This document shows positions 29,193 through 43,438 of a DNA stretch of 64,000 bases, piece by piece; position 1 is the stretch's first letter; each line of letters starts with the position of its first letter. The notes beneath the pieces were generated by a model that worked only from the letters and a program-made list of their open reading frames with translations, did not search any database and was not told where the DNA came from. The stretch lies in NCBI RefSeq assembly GCF_035189165.1, contig NZ_CP045246.1:1736001-1800000 (forward strand). Direction: 5' to 3'. Source of the stretch: Arthrobacter sp. JZ12 (lineage in GTDB: Bacteria; Actinomycetota; Actinomycetes; Actinomycetales; Micrococcaceae). A program made the position numbers and the translations under genes.

Positions 29193-29719
29193 TGTGATTC
29201 CTTGCCTGTGGGATTGGTGGAGGTTTCGGGGTTCTCGATCAGTGCGCTGATCGCCGCCAGCAGCTGCGGCTTGTCCGCGGCGTACCTGGTCCGGAAGCCC
29301 GTGTCTAAAGTTTGTGAATCCAGCGTCCAGGAGACAACGAGCAGCCCGTCCTTCTCGACGAACTTCCCCGCCATCCCCCGTTCCAACCGGACGTTCAGGA
29401 GATTCTGCCTTGCGATGTACACCTCGGTGTCCCCTGCCCGGTCGAACAGGAGCCCGTGCGCATAGACCGCTGCTGTGGCTGTTGCCTTGTTGCCGAGGCG
29501 GTGGGCGGAGACGCGGTCAAGCCAGTCTCCTCCGGTTGTGGTGACCACATACTGACCCTCTGCCGCATAGAGCGGGGCTCCCCGATCTTCCGGTGCGGCC
29601 GGTGGCGCATCGATGGCCCGCTGCCGCTTCAGCCGGTTGCGCCAGCCGAGAGCCATCAGGCCGACCAGCACCAGAACCGCCGCCAGTGCAATTACGACGG
29701 CGGTAGTTGCTACGTCCAC
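29189..29719 (-). CDS. PH-like-domain membrane protein of the pyr operon
   Basis: A 176-residue protein with one N-terminal membrane segment (about residues 5-25, [22 protein letters not shown]), a short basic stretch (RNRLKRQR), and a soluble domain of about 130 residues. I recognise it as the counterpart of the small membrane/export protein found between pyrC and carA in mycobacteria and other actinobacteria. It overlaps both neighbours (10 bp with pyrC, ATGA with carA). Function unknown; the conserved position suggests a link to pyrimidine synthesis, or simply a conserved passenger gene. Confidence 0.8.
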   Translation of the reverse strand: MDVATTAVVIALAAVLVLVGLMALGWRNRLKRQRAIDAPPAAPEDRGAPLYAAEGQYVVTTTGGDWLDRVSAHRLGNKATATAAVYAHGLLFDRAGDTEVYIARQNLLNVRLERGMAGKFVEKDGLLVVSWTLDSQTLDTGFRTRYAADKPQLLAAISALIENPETSTNPTGKESQ

Positions 29720-31041
29720 GCTGGATCACCTTGCGATTCGGGATGGGGTGCGTTCAGCCGGCCTTCCAGGACCGTGGGGTGCCCGGCGTAGAAGGTGGCG
29801 ACGACGGCGCCCGGGAGTTCGAGGCCTGCGAAGGGGCTGTTACGACCCTTGGTAGCCATCTTATTGGGATCGACGGTCCACCGCGCCGCGGGGTCTACCA
29901 GTGTGAGATTTGCCATCTCCCCGGCTTCAATCCGTCCGCCCTGCGACTCGACACGGCCGATGCGCGCCGGCAGGACCGAGGTGGCTTCGGCGAACCGCGC
30001 CCAGTCCATCAGGCCTGTCTCGATCATGGTGTGCTGCACCACCGACAGCGCAGTTTCCAAGCCGGTCATGCCCATGGCGGCCTGTGCCCACTCGCACTCC
30101 TTGTGCTCGCTGGGGTGGGGCGCATGGTCGGTTCCGACCACGTCGATCGTGCCGTCGGCGAGGGCTTCGCGCAGCGCGGTGACGTCGTCGTTGGTGCGCA
30201 GGGGCGGGTTCACCTTGTAGACCGGGTTCCACGAGCGGACCAGTTCGTCAGTAAGCAGCAGGTGGTGGGGAGTAACTTCCGCAGTCACGTTGACGCCGCG
30301 CTGCTTTGCCCAGCGGATGATCTCGACGGACCCGGCCGTTGACACGTGGCAGACGTGGAGGCGCGATCCAACATGCTGCGCCAGAAGCACGTCGCGGGCG
30401 ATGATGCTTTCCTCGGCTACCGCGGGCCAGCCGGCGAGGCCGAGCACAGCAGACACTGCGCCCTCATTCATCTGAGCGCCTTCGGTGAGGCGAGGTTCCT
30501 GCGCGTGCTGGGCTACGACGCCGTCGAAAGCCTTCACGTACTCGAGCGCGCGCCGCATCAGGACAGGGTCCGAGACGCAAATGCCGTCATCGGAGAAAAC
30601 ACGGACAGCGGCACGGGACCGGGCCATAGCGCCGAGCTCGGCCAGCCTTTCGCCGGCCAAGCCTACGGTCACAGCGCCGACCGGACGCACATCAACCCAA
30701 CCCGAACGGCGGCCCAGCGCGTGCACCTGCTCCACGACGCCGGCGGTGTCTGCGACGGGAGAGCTGTTGGCCATGGCGTGCACAGCGGTGTAGCCGCCCA
30801 GCGCGGCCGCCCGAGTGCCGGTCTCGACCGTTTCAGCGTCTTCCCGCCCGGGCTCGCGGAGGTGGGTGTGAATGTCCACCATGCCCGGCAGGAGGATCAA
30901 TCCGTCTGCGTCAAGCACCTCGGCTCCGACTGCCGACAGGTTTCGGCCACGGTCAACTATCCGGCCGTCGGACACCAGAACGTCAACGCCTGCTTCGCCC
31001 GAGGCAACGGTGGCGCCCCTGATCAGATATGTGGTGCTCAT
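29710..31041 (-). CDS. pyrC: Dihydroorotase
   Basis: Cyclises carbamoyl aspartate to dihydroorotate. The 443-residue amidohydrolase has the metal-binding [12 protein letters not shown], the later His in [25 protein letters not shown], and the Asp in [15 protein letters not shown]. All active-site residues expected for the type are present. The start overlaps pyrB by ATGA. Confidence 0.97.
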   Translation of the reverse strand: MSTTYLIRGATVASGEAGVDVLVSDGRIVDRGRNLSAVGAEVLDADGLILLPGMVDIHTHLREPGREDAETVETGTRAAALGGYTAVHAMANSSPVADTAGVVEQVHALGRRSGWVDVRPVGAVTVGLAGERLAELGAMARSRAAVRVFSDDGICVSDPVLMRRALEYVKAFDGVVAQHAQEPRLTEGAQMNEGAVSAVLGLAGWPAVAEESIIARDVLLAQHVGSRLHVCHVSTAGSVEIIRWAKQRGVNVTAEVTPHHLLLTDELVRSWNPVYKVNPPLRTNDDVTALREALADGTIDVVGTDHAPHPSEHKECEWAQAAMGMTGLETALSVVQHTMIETGLMDWARFAEATSVLPARIGRVESQGGRIEAGEMANLTLVDPAARWTVDPNKMATKGRNSPFAGLELPGAVVATFYAGHPTVLEGRLNAPHPESQGDPAWT

Positions 31042-32036
31042 ACGGTTGCCTCCTGGGCATGGGTGGGCTGGGTGGACTCTTCACCGGATAGCAGCAGATA
31101 GAGAGCGGCCATGCGAACGGAGACGCCGTTACGGACCTGGGCAAGCACCGTGGAGCGCGGCGAATCGGCGGCGGCCGAGGATATCTCCAAACCGCGGTTC
31201 ATCGGTCCCGGGTGCATGATGATCGTGTCCTTGCCCGCGGATGCCTCGAGTGCAGCGAGCCGGTCGTCGTCGAAACCCCAGGTACGGGTGTACTCCCGCG
31301 TGGAGGGAAAGAACGCGGCGTTCATCCGTTCCCCCTGGACCCTGAGCATCATGACGGCATGCGGCGCCTTGGCGAGCACGTCGTCCAGGTCGAAACTCAC
31401 GTTGCACGGCCACTGCTCGATGCCGACGGGAAGCAGGGTGGGCGGAGCCACCAGCGTCACTTCCGCGCCGAGAGTGGTCAGCAGCCACAGGTTGGAGCGA
31501 GCAACGCGTGAGTGCAGGACGTCGCCCACAATCGCGATGCGAAGGCCTCGCAGGTCGGCACCAAGGGACGGCAGGCCGGCCAGTTTCGACCAGTGGCGGC
31601 GCAGCGTGAAAGCATCCAGCAGGGCCTGCGTCGGATGCTCATGGGTCCCGTCGCCGGCGTTGATGACCGCGGCATCGATCCAGCCGGAAGCGGCAAGCCT
31701 CGCCGGCGCGCCGGAGGCCCAGTGCCGGATGACGACGGCGTCGGCGCTCATTGCCTCAAGGGTCTGCGCCGTGTCCTTGAGGGACTCCCCCTTCGAAACC
31801 GAGGAGCCCTTGGCAGCGAAGTTTATGACGTCGGCGGAAAGCCTCTTCGCAGCCGCCTCGAAGGAGATCCGGGTTCGCGTGGAGTCTTCGAAGAAAAGGT
31901 TGACTACTGTTCGGCCCCGGAGCGCCGGCAGCTTCTTGACTTCCCGCTCACCGACCGCAGACATTTCCTCGGCTGTATCCAGAATGCGGATGGCATCGAT
32001 ACTGGAGAGCGTTTCCGTTGACAGCAGGTGTCTCAT
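31038..32036 (-). CDS. pyrB: Aspartate carbamoyltransferase, catalytic subunit
   Basis: Joins carbamoyl phosphate and aspartate. The 332 residues include the carbamoyl-phosphate-binding [21 protein letters not shown] (STRT loop), the 80s-loop region [13 protein letters not shown], and [13 protein letters not shown]. No pyrI regulatory subunit is nearby, as expected in this phylum. The start overlaps the pyrR stop by ATGA. Confidence 0.97.
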   Translation of the reverse strand: MRHLLSTETLSSIDAIRILDTAEEMSAVGEREVKKLPALRGRTVVNLFFEDSTRTRISFEAAAKRLSADVINFAAKGSSVSKGESLKDTAQTLEAMSADAVVIRHWASGAPARLAASGWIDAAVINAGDGTHEHPTQALLDAFTLRRHWSKLAGLPSLGADLRGLRIAIVGDVLHSRVARSNLWLLTTLGAEVTLVAPPTLLPVGIEQWPCNVSFDLDDVLAKAPHAVMMLRVQGERMNAAFFPSTREYTRTWGFDDDRLAALEASAGKDTIIMHPGPMNRGLEISSAAADSPRSTVLAQVRNGVSVRMAALYLLLSGEESTQPTHAQEATV

Positions 32037-32620
32037 GCCGGCCCCTCGATTACTACTTCATCGACCGAGTCGATCTCGTTGATGCGGACCCGGACCTTCT
32101 CAGCGGAGGAAGTGGGCAGGTTCTTGCCGACGTGGTCCGCACGGATCGGGAGCTCACGGTGTCCGCGGTCCACCAGTACGGCTAGGCGGACAATGCGTGG
32201 TCGGCCAAGGTCCACGATCGCATCAAGCGCAGCGCGGATGGTGCGGCCTGAGTACAGCACGTCGTCCACCAGAACAACAACCTTGTTGTCGATGCCGGAA
32301 GCCGGCAGTTTGGTGGGGCCTGGCGGCCGGGTGGGATGCTTCCGCAGATCGTCCCGAAACATGGTCACATCAAGGCGTCCGACAATCTCTTCCGGGTTCA
32401 CGGCCGCATCCGTGCGCCAGATCTTGCGGGCTAGCCGCTGCGCGAGCGGGAAGCCGCGGCGCGGGATTCCAAGGAGAACGAGATCATCCGAGCCCTTGTT
32501 GGCTTCGATAATCTCATGGGCGATCCGGGTCAGGGCCCGGTCGATATCCGCTTCACCGAGAACGGTGCGGGACACGGATGCTCCGGTTTGGGAGCTGGGT
32601 ACACTCATTGAACGCGTCAT
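32033..32620 (-). CDS. pyrR: PyrR: pyr mRNA-binding attenuator / uracil phosphoribosyltransferase
   Basis: Senses UMP and represses pyr mRNA; it also retains the phosphoribosyltransferase fold. The PRPP-binding motif [21 protein letters not shown] and the N-terminal [15 protein letters not shown] are present. I take ATG 32620 (196 codons with stop); ATG 32608 is possible, and an in-frame GTG at 32635 lies within the proposed RNA-binding loop. First gene of the pyr operon. A PyrR-binding-loop sequence sits at its ribosome binding site (32627-32642), predicting autogenous translational control. Confidence 0.95.
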   Translation of the reverse strand: MTRSMSVPSSQTGASVSRTVLGEADIDRALTRIAHEIIEANKGSDDLVLLGIPRRGFPLAQRLARKIWRTDAAVNPEEIVGRLDVTMFRDDLRKHPTRPPGPTKLPASGIDNKVVVLVDDVLYSGRTIRAALDAIVDLGRPRIVRLAVLVDRGHRELPIRADHVGKNLPTSSAEKVRVRINEIDSVDEVVIEGPA

Positions 32621-32626
32621 CCTTCT

Positions 32627-32642
32627 CCGCCTCACAGGACGG
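32627..32642 (-). promoter_or_regulatory. PyrR-binding loop overlapping the pyrR ribosome binding site
   Basis: The minus strand reads CCGTCCTGTGAGGCGG. Its core GUCCUGUGAGGC matches the Bacillus PyrR binding-loop consensus RUCCNGNGAGGY, and the outer bases CCG/CGG can close a stem. The purine-rich AGAAGG and the pyrR ATG follow directly, with no terminator between. This placement matches the translational repression described for pyr genes of Mycobacterium smegmatis rather than Bacillus-type attenuation. Confidence 0.75.
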
Positions 32643-32671
32643 CTCTTAAAGGGTTGGCTGCGTTTCCCAAA

Positions 32672-32699
32672 TTACCACAGCGGAACCTGCGCCTATTCT
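32672..32699 (+). promoter_or_regulatory. Candidate promoter of the PrsW-like gene
   Basis: TTACCA (32672-32677), a 16-nt spacer and TATTCT (32694-32699), with ATG 32706 only 6 nt after the -10 box and no Shine-Dalgarno sequence: a likely leaderless transcript. Confidence 0.5.
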
Positions 32700-32705
32700 G
32701 TGGTC

Positions 32706-33971
32706 ATGAGTATGAACTCCCAGCCAGGCTTCGGAACTTCCTCCAACCGCTTTCCGCAGAATTCCCAGCCGCTGGGATTGTGGCAGCAGGTGGGCAGCGG
32801 ACCGCAGGTCCCGCGCTCACCCGCATGCCCGCCCGCACCGGTTCCGGTGCGCACTACGGCTCACCGCTCGGCCACCGGCGTCGGCAACGCAGTGTTACTG
32901 CTCGTTGCCGCTCTCGTCCTGGCCGGCGTCGGCGTCCTGCTCACCATGATGCTCGGCACTTCCGCACTGATCCTCTGCGGCATCCTGGCGCTGGTACCCC
33001 TGACAATCTGCATCCTGGGGATCCGCTGGATTGATCGATGGGACCCGGAACCTCGCGGTGCACTCACCTTCGCCTTCTTCTGGGGCGCTGGAATGTCCGT
33101 GGCGGTCACGCTGCTCCTCGGCCCGACAGTCACCGAACTATTGAGCGCGGGCTTCAGCGGGGCCGGGTCTGACGTCGTCGGTCCTGTCCTTCAGGCACCG
33201 CTCCTCGAGGAGGTTGCGAAGGGACTCGGTGTCCTGATCCTGGCGCTGTCCCACCGGAGCCACTTCGACGGGCCGGTCGATGGGATTGTCTACGCGGGTA
33301 CTGTGGCGGCGGGCTTCGCCTTCACGGAGAACATCCTGTACTTCGGCGCGGCGCTAACCGATCCGGCCGGTATCGCCGGTCTGGTGACAGTCTTCGTCAC
33401 GCGCGGCCTGTTTTCGCCTTTCGCCCACGTGATGTTCACTGCCGCGCTGGGCTTAGTGATTGGGCTGGCGGTTGCACGACGGCGGTCGGCGGGACGGTTG
33501 GGCGGGGCGTTCGTGCTGGGGCTCATTCCAGCCATCGCCGGTCATATGCTGTGGAACGGCGGCCTGGTCGTACTGTTCTCGGACTTCTTTTCGTTCTATT
33601 TCCTGGTCCAGGTCCCGCTCTTTCTGGCAGTGCTGCTCGGGGTGATTGCACTGCGGCGGGCTGAAAGGAAGGTCACAAGCCAGCGACTGGCTGAATACGC
33701 CGGCGCGGGGTGGCTGACCGAACAGGAAGTGGGGATGGTTGCCTCTCCCGCAGGGCGCACCGCTGCAATGGCCTGGGCGCGCAGTGTCGGTGCGGCGGAT
33801 GCCATGAAGCGCTTTATCCGGACAGGGACCCGGCTTGCCTTCGTTCGGCAACGCCTGCGCGCAGGCCACGGCTCGACGTCGGACGGTCACCTTGAGCTGC
33901 AGTTGCTCGAAAACCTCAACTCTGCGCGCGGCCGGATGATCGCCGCTGCCTCCGCGCGCCGGATGTGGTGA
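32706..33971 (+). CDS. PrsW-family intramembrane metalloprotease
   Basis: The 421-residue protein has a Pro/Gln-rich cytoplasmic N-terminus of about 60 residues and eight or so hydrophobic segments. The PrsW/CPBP-type motifs are an EExxK site in APLLEEVAKG, FAFTENILYF, FAHVMFTA and IAGHMLWNG. A soluble C-terminal tail of about 100 residues (from RRAERKVTSQRLAEY) is longer than in minimal PrsW. In Bacillus PrsW cleaves an anti-sigma factor; no sigma/anti-sigma pair is nearby, so the substrate is unknown. The frame is open far upstream, but 32706 is where the family sequence begins. Confidence 0.85.
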   Translation: MSMNSQPGFGTSSNRFPQNSQPLGLWQQVGSGPQVPRSPACPPAPVPVRTTAHRSATGVGNAVLLLVAALVLAGVGVLLTMMLGTSALILCGILALVPLTICILGIRWIDRWDPEPRGALTFAFFWGAGMSVAVTLLLGPTVTELLSAGFSGAGSDVVGPVLQAPLLEEVAKGLGVLILALSHRSHFDGPVDGIVYAGTVAAGFAFTENILYFGAALTDPAGIAGLVTVFVTRGLFSPFAHVMFTAALGLVIGLAVARRRSAGRLGGAFVLGLIPAIAGHMLWNGGLVVLFSDFFSFYFLVQVPLFLAVLLGVIALRRAERKVTSQRLAEYAGAGWLTEQEVGMVASPAGRTAAMAWARSVGAADAMKRFIRTGTRLAFVRQRLRAGHGSTSDGHLELQLLENLNSARGRMIAAASARRMW

Positions 33972-33983
33972 CCGGCGCGCGGA
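33951..33983. terminator. 12-bp perfect inverted repeat spanning the PrsW stop codon
   Basis: Arms tccgcgcgccgg (33951-33962) and ccggcgcgcgga (33972-33983) are exactly complementary, with a 9-nt loop ending in the TGA stop. There is no T-run, so it may be a terminator without a U-tract, common in actinobacteria, between convergent genes. Confidence 0.55.
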
Positions 33984-34016
33984 ACGGGCACTAGCCCTGG
34001 TAGGGCATGAAGGTGG

Positions 34017-34427
34017 TCAGGCCAGCAGGGTCGGCTTCAGCTGCTGAAGGCGTCCCAGCAGACCGTTGATGAACGCGGGTGACTCATCTGTTGAGAGCAT
34101 GGTGGCCAACTGGACGGCCTCGCTCACCGCGACGGTGTCGGGGACATCCTCGTTGTACAGCAGCTCCCAGGTTCCCACCCGCAGGATCATGCGATCCACG
34201 GCCGGCATACGGTCGAGCGTCCAGCCCTGGGAGTAGGTGCTCAGGAACTCGTCGATCTGGGAACCGTGAGCCATCACGCCTTCGATGATCTCCACCGAAT
34301 ACTCGTTGATGACGGTGTCGGTCTTCTCACGGCGGGCACGCAGCGCCTCAACCGGCGAAACGGAACGCTGCTCGGCCTCGAACAGGATGTCCAGGGCCCG
34401 CCGCCGCGCTTTGCTTCGGGCGCTCAC
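34017..34427 (-). CDS. nusB: Transcription antitermination factor NusB
   Basis: Binds boxA RNA with NusE/S10 to aid rRNA antitermination. The 136 residues start [20 protein letters not shown], as in the family, with the C-terminal [25 protein letters not shown]. Overlaps efp as ATGA. Last gene of the aro-efp-nusB run, convergent with the PrsW gene. Confidence 0.96.
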   Translation of the reverse strand: MSARSKARRRALDILFEAEQRSVSPVEALRARREKTDTVINEYSVEIIEGVMAHGSQIDEFLSTYSQGWTLDRMPAVDRMILRVGTWELLYNEDVPDTVAVSEAVQLATMLSTDESPAFINGLLGRLQQLKPTLLA

Positions 34428-34987
34428 TCGTTGACGCGTCCCAGGTACTCACCGGTGCGGGTGTCGACCTTCACCTTGGTCCCGGTCTCGAGGAACAGCG
34501 GAACCTGGATCTCGTAACCGGTCTCGACGGTTGCCGGCTTGGTACCCCCCGTGGAGCGGTCGCCCTGCAGGCCGGGCTCGGTGTAGGTGATCTCAAGGAC
34601 AACCGACGGCGGCAGCTCCAGGTACAGGGCCGAGCCCTCGTGCATGGCGATGGTGACCATTTGGCTTTCCAGCATAAAGTTCTCGGCGTCACCGACGGTT
34701 GCACCCGGAACGGTGACCTGGTCGTAGTCGGTCGTGTCCATGAACACGAAGTCCTCGCCGTCCTTGTACAGGTACTGGTAGTCCCGGCGGTCAACGGTTG
34801 CGGTCTCGATCTTGAGCCCGGCGTTGAACGTCTTGTCGACTACCTTGCCCGACAGGATATTGCGGAGCTTGGTGCGCACGAAGGCACCGCCCTTGCCCGG
34901 CTTCACATGCTGGAACTCAAGCACGTTCCAGAGGTTCCCCTCGAGCTTGAGGACGGTCCCGTTCTTGATGTCGTTCGTGGTAGCCAC
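34424..34987 (-). CDS. efp: Elongation factor P
   Basis: Relieves ribosome stalling at polyproline. The 187 residues carry the N-terminal KOW-like domain with [15 protein letters not shown], including the loop lysine at the modification position. A C-terminal signature region ([23 protein letters not shown]) follows. GTG start. No modification-enzyme genes are nearby. Immediately upstream of nusB. Confidence 0.97.
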   Translation of the reverse strand: MATTNDIKNGTVLKLEGNLWNVLEFQHVKPGKGGAFVRTKLRNILSGKVVDKTFNAGLKIETATVDRRDYQYLYKDGEDFVFMDTTDYDQVTVPGATVGDAENFMLESQMVTIAMHEGSALYLELPPSVVLEITYTEPGLQGDRSTGGTKPATVETGYEIQVPLFLETGTKVKVDTRTGEYLGRVNE

Positions 34988-35105
34988 GGATTCTCTTTCG
35001 TCGATTGACTGATGTTGGCGGCGTCAGAGCAGGCGCAGACAGGACTGTCCGGGATCTGCCCGCCAAAAGACCAGAGACCAGTCTACCCTGCCCTGCGCTG
35101 CCCGA

Positions 35106-36743
<1,638 letters not shown>

Positions 36744-36744
<1 letters not shown>

Positions 36745-37943
36745 CAGGACAGGACCGAGTTCAGTGAGCTTGGGATGTTCTCCAGATAGGCTTCGAGGTT
36801 GCGGCGGGTTTCGCCAACGGAGTCGCCGCCGAACTTCTCGATCACGGCTTCGGCGAGAACAAGCGCAACCATTGCCTCGGCAACCACTCCGGCAGCCGGG
36901 ACAGCGCAAACGTCGGAACGCTGGTGGTGGGCTTTCGCTGCATCGCCGGTCGTCACGTCGATGGTCTGGAGCGCCCGAGGAACCGTGGCAATCGGCTTCA
37001 TGGCCGCACGCACGCGCAGCACTTCACCGATGCTCATTCCGCCCTCAATCCCGCCTGCACGATTGGTGGCCCGGGCGATTCGACCGGAATCCTCGCGCAC
37101 GATTTCGTCATGTGCAGCGGACCCTCGGCGCCGGGCGGTTTCGAAACCGTCTCCGACCTCAACGCCCTTGATCGCCTGGATACCCATGAGCGCAGACGCC
37201 AGGCGGGCATCGAGGCGGCGATCCCAGTGCACGTAGCTTCCCAAACCCGGCGGGAGTCCGTAGGCAAGGACCTCGATAACTCCGCCAAGGGTCTCGCCTT
37301 CCTTGTGCGCGGCATCTACCTCCGCCACCATCGCAAGCGAAGTCTCACGATCGAAACAGCGCAGCGGATCTTCATCCAGCGCCAGTACGTCGCGGGGACC
37401 CGGAAGCGGTGACCCTTCCGGTACGGCAACCGAGGCAACGCCCACGGTGTGACTGACAAGTTCGATGCCGAGGGCCGACAGGAAGCTCGCGGCGACGGTC
37501 CCCAGCGCTACACGCGCGGCCGTCTCGCGGGCGCTTGCCCTTTCCAGGACCGGACGTGCCTCGTCGAACCCGTACTTCTGCATCCCGGTGAAGTCTGCAT
37601 GACCTGGACGCGGGCGGGTCAGCGGCGCGTTCCGGGCGGAGTCCTGAAGCACCGCGGGATCCACCGGATCCGATGCCATGACCTGCTCCCACTTGGGCCA
37701 TTCGGTGTTCCCCACCTCGATGGCAACGGGTCCGCCCTGGGTGAGCCCGTGCCGGACTCCCCCGATGATCCGCACCTGATCCTGCTCGAACTTCATGCGG
37801 GCGCCACGACCATAACCGAGCCGGCGCCGTGCCAGCGCGGCCTGGATGGCGTCACTGACGACCTCGACGCCAGCGGGCATACCCTCAATGATTCCGACCA
37901 AAGCAGGGCCGTGGGATTCCCCGGCCGTCAACCAACGCAACAT
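36744..37943 (-). CDS. aroC: Chorismate synthase
   Basis: Last step to chorismate, FMN dependent. The protein of about 399 residues begins [24 protein letters not shown] and contains [18 protein letters not shown] and [15 protein letters not shown], all typical. ATG 37943 is preceded by an AGGATGGA-like ribosome site; ATG 37952 is an in-frame alternative. Middle of the aroE-aroC-aroK-aroB cluster. Confidence 0.97.
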
Positions 37944-37975
37944 ACTTTCCATCCTGCCACGGGCTGCGCGCGCTC

Positions 37976-38869
37976 CTAGCGCCGCGGAGCCCCTACCGCG
38001 TCACACATCACATTTATGACAGCTTCCTCATTGCGGAATGCTGCGCCCGAGAACAGCCGCACCTGTTCAACCGCCTGGTAAAGGAGCATCTCCAGACCAG
38101 GAACTATCACACCGCCGAGAGCCGACCAGGCCTGCGCAAGCTGGCTGGGCCAGGGGTCGTAGGCGACGTCGAGCAGCACCCGCGGCGCGGTCGAATCGCC
38201 AGCCGACGACCGGGCTGCCGATGCCAGCTCAGCCGCAAGGCCATCTGCCCCATGCGGAGGAAGCGTGGAGATTACAAGCTCCGATGCCCCACACAGCTGG
38301 GCTGCGTCGTCGAAGGCGCGCAATTCCACGCTGGTCCCCACAGCTTCGCCGAGCGGCACCAGGGCCTCCGCTCTCGACACTGACCTCACACAGACCTGCA
38401 CCCGGCCCACTCCCATGCGGCCCAGCGCCGCCACGGCTGCCGAAGCGGTTCCCCCGCCGCCAAGCACCACGGCGGAATCGGGAGACGCCGTTCCAGCGTG
38501 CCGTACTGCGCGGACTATTCCGTCGACGTCGGTGTTGTATCCCGTGAGACGGCGGCTTTCGCCCTGCCCGTCAGCCACGACGGTGTTGATCACGCCGAGC
38601 TCGGCCACACCTGGACCCACGGTGTCCATGTGCCTGAGCGTCTCCGCCTTGTGCGGCATGGTTACGGAAAGCCCGCGCCATGCCGGATCCGCCCGAACCC
38701 CGAGCAAGGTCTCATCCAACCGTTCCGGTGGTGTGTCTATCGCGCTGTAGCTGCAGTCGAAGCCGAGGAAGGTGTAGGCAGCTGCGTGCAGTTGCGGCGA
38801 CTTAGAATGCGAAATTGGGTGGCCAATAACGCCGGCCCGGAATCGGGCCGGCGTATCAGCAGCAGTCAC
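37976..38869 (-). CDS. aroE: Shikimate dehydrogenase
   Basis: NADPH-dependent reduction of 3-dehydroshikimate. The 297 residues contain [20 protein letters not shown] at the substrate site, the catalytic lysine in [19 protein letters not shown], and the cofactor loop [15 protein letters not shown]. Its start directly abuts the mltG stop. Confidence 0.95.
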   Translation of the reverse strand: MTAADTPARFRAGVIGHPISHSKSPQLHAAAYTFLGFDCSYSAIDTPPERLDETLLGVRADPAWRGLSVTMPHKAETLRHMDTVGPGVAELGVINTVVADGQGESRRLTGYNTDVDGIVRAVRHAGTASPDSAVVLGGGGTASAAVAALGRMGVGRVQVCVRSVSRAEALVPLGEAVGTSVELRAFDDAAQLCGASELVISTLPPHGADGLAAELASAARSSAGDSTAPRVLLDVAYDPWPSQLAQAWSALGGVIVPGLEMLLYQAVEQVRLFSGAAFRNEEAVINVMCDAVGAPRR

Positions 38870-40093
38870 CTATTCGCACCTTCCGGCATTGTCGGCGCAC
38901 CAGGCCTGGTACTCCTGAACGTACTGGGCGTGCTCAGCCAAGGTCTCCGAGAACTTCGTCTCTCCGGAGTCGAGGTTCACGGTGACCCAGTAGTAGTAGG
39001 GAACATCAGCCGGGTTGACGGCCGCTTCAATGGCTTCGGCGCTCGGTGAACCGATCGGACCCACCGGGAGTCCCTCGTTGGCGTAGGTGTTGTACGGGTT
39101 GGACTTGTCGGACTTCTCCTCGTCCGTGAGGTTGTAGCTCTTCCGTCCGAGCCCGTAGGTCACCGTCGCGTCCGACTGGATAAGGCCGTTGGTCTCAGTG
39201 TTGTCCGGACCGAGCCGGTTCATGATGGAACCGGCCACCTGCGCATAATCTGCCTGGCCTGCTTCCGCCTGCACGATGCTCGCGATGGTCAGGATGCGGT
39301 ATTGCTCGGCAGGGTCGGTCACGCCGGCCTCTTCGAGGGCTGCGAAGGAGTTATCCACCATCTGCTGGATGACCTCGGTAGCGGTGATGTCCAGATCGAA
39401 CCGGTACTCGCCCGGATAGAGGAAGCCCTCAAGGCTGGGAGCCTGGTCAGGAATGCCGAACTGGGTTGGATCCTCAGCAAGCGCCTCGAATTCTTCCCGC
39501 GCAATTCCGGTGGACTCGGCAAGGATGTCAAAGACCTCGTTTTGCCTCAGATCCCGGGCCACTGCGGCGTAATGGACGCCGGCGCCGGGCTCGGCGAGCA
39601 GCGCTTTCGCCGCGTCTTCCGAATTCATCTGGTACTTCATCTCGTACTCGCCGGGCTGGATGACGCGGCCGTCCGAGACACTGGAGAGCGCATTCAGGAA
39701 CTCATCGGAGCTCGCAACGATGTCCTGCTGCTCGAGGCTGTTGCCGATGATCAGGGGCCCGGCGCCCTCGTCCACAGTGAAGGTGACGGAACCCGTACCC
39801 GGGCCCGCATAATCCGTTACTTCTCCGACGCCGAGCAGGTTCCTCAGGAACATGGCGGCCGCAACAACCACGCCGACAAACCCAAGCACCACGATAAGCA
39901 TCACGATGGTACGGCGACGACGGCGCCGCTGCCGCGACTTCGAAGGGCGACGGCGACGACGGGATGGCATGTCCGCTTCGAAAAACTGTTCCACCGGCTC
40001 GGGGTGCACCGGGTAGTGCTCCTCGTAGTAGTCGTCCGGGTGCTGTTCAGCTCCGTGATCGGCTGCCGGAGAGGGAGGATAACGATGGCTCAC
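38870..40093 (-). CDS. mltG: Endolytic murein transglycosylase MltG (YceG-like)
   Basis: Membrane lytic transglycosylase thought to end nascent peptidoglycan strands. From GTG 40093 there are 407 residues. A cytoplasmic stretch is rich in Arg (RRRRRPSKSRQRRRRRR region), followed by one membrane segment (IVMLIVVLGFVGVVVAAAMF). The extracellular YceG domain carries LEGFLYPGEYRF, ASIVQAEAGQADYAQVAGSIMNRL and SNPYNTYANEGLPVGPIGSP. GGAGGAAAGAGGAG upstream and the GTGA overlap with ruvX fix the start. Confidence 0.93.
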   Translation of the reverse strand: MSHRYPPSPAADHGAEQHPDDYYEEHYPVHPEPVEQFFEADMPSRRRRRPSKSRQRRRRRRTIVMLIVVLGFVGVVVAAAMFLRNLLGVGEVTDYAGPGTGSVTFTVDEGAGPLIIGNSLEQQDIVASSDEFLNALSSVSDGRVIQPGEYEMKYQMNSEDAAKALLAEPGAGVHYAAVARDLRQNEVFDILAESTGIAREEFEALAEDPTQFGIPDQAPSLEGFLYPGEYRFDLDITATEVIQQMVDNSFAALEEAGVTDPAEQYRILTIASIVQAEAGQADYAQVAGSIMNRLGPDNTETNGLIQSDATVTYGLGRKSYNLTDEEKSDKSNPYNTYANEGLPVGPIGSPSAEAIEAAVNPADVPYYYWVTVNLDSGETKFSETLAEHAQYVQEYQAWCADNAGRCE

Positions 40094-40668
40094 TGCTCCT
40101 CTTTCCTCCAACTGTAGGTCTGCGAAATGTCTGACTCCTCGGATGAGGCCGGCGGTGGATTTTCACGATCCTGCCGCCGGTGCTGAACGACCGGCTCCCC
40201 CACATCCCGCTCGAGGTTTCTTTGCATATCGATGGCATGCTGAAGAATCGCCACTGCCGCCACCTGATCTACCACCTTACGGTGTTCCCGACTGTTCAAG
40301 CCAGCTTGACGGAGAGAACGATGAGCCGAGACGGATGTGAGGCGTTCGTCGATCAGGCGAACCGGCAGGTCCAGGCCGGCTGCGTCCAGCGCGCCGACCA
40401 AGGCTTGCGCATACTCGCGGGCCATGGTCGTGGAGGCCGATTCGGTGCCGCTGAGGTTCCGGGGAAGGCCAACGAAGATTTCAACGGCCTCGAGGTCCTG
40501 AATGTTCCTCACCAACAAAAACAGGTCCCTGTTCTTCTTGAGGTCGCGGCTTAGCGTGCGGACCGGTGTGGCCACCAGGCCATCCCTGTCGCACGCCGCC
40601 ACTCCCACGCGGGCCATTCCGACGTCGACGCCGATCTTGACGCCGGACGGGTACGCCTCAGAGGTCAC
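40090..40668 (-). CDS. ruvX: RuvX/YqgF Holliday-junction-resolvase-like protein
   Basis: RNase H-fold protein, 192 residues, starting near GVDVGMARVGVAACDRDGLVATPV with the first catalytic Asp, then FVGLPRNLSGTES and DERLTSVSAH. Homologues act in 16S rRNA 5' processing or recombination. A C-terminal tail of about 40 polar residues is longer than in E. coli. It sits between alaS and mltG, the standard actinobacterial order. Confidence 0.93.
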   Translation of the reverse strand: MTSEAYPSGVKIGVDVGMARVGVAACDRDGLVATPVRTLSRDLKKNRDLFLLVRNIQDLEAVEIFVGLPRNLSGTESASTTMAREYAQALVGALDAAGLDLPVRLIDERLTSVSAHRSLRQAGLNSREHRKVVDQVAAVAILQHAIDMQRNLERDVGEPVVQHRRQDRENPPPASSEESDISQTYSWRKEEQ

Positions 40669-40678
40669 CTAACTACTC

Positions 40679-43357
<2,679 letters not shown>

Positions 43358-43438
43358 GTGGGTGTGGATCCTTCAGTGTTGCGCGCGATCGGTGCGCAGC
43401 GGTGGGGTTCGGTTCTCGCTAGCCGGACGGCCGGCAGG

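Noticed and set aside
27219-29465. A 748-codon open frame antisense to carA/carB
   Set aside because: Long antisense frames are expected in GC-rich DNA opposite real genes; it spans the carA-carB junction and part of the PH-domain gene, has no domain-like sequence, and the opposite strand encodes two certain enzymes.
32028-32705. N-terminal extension of the PrsW-like protein over pyrR
   Set aside because: Antisense to pyrR; a promoter-like element lies just before ATG 32706 and the family sequence starts there.
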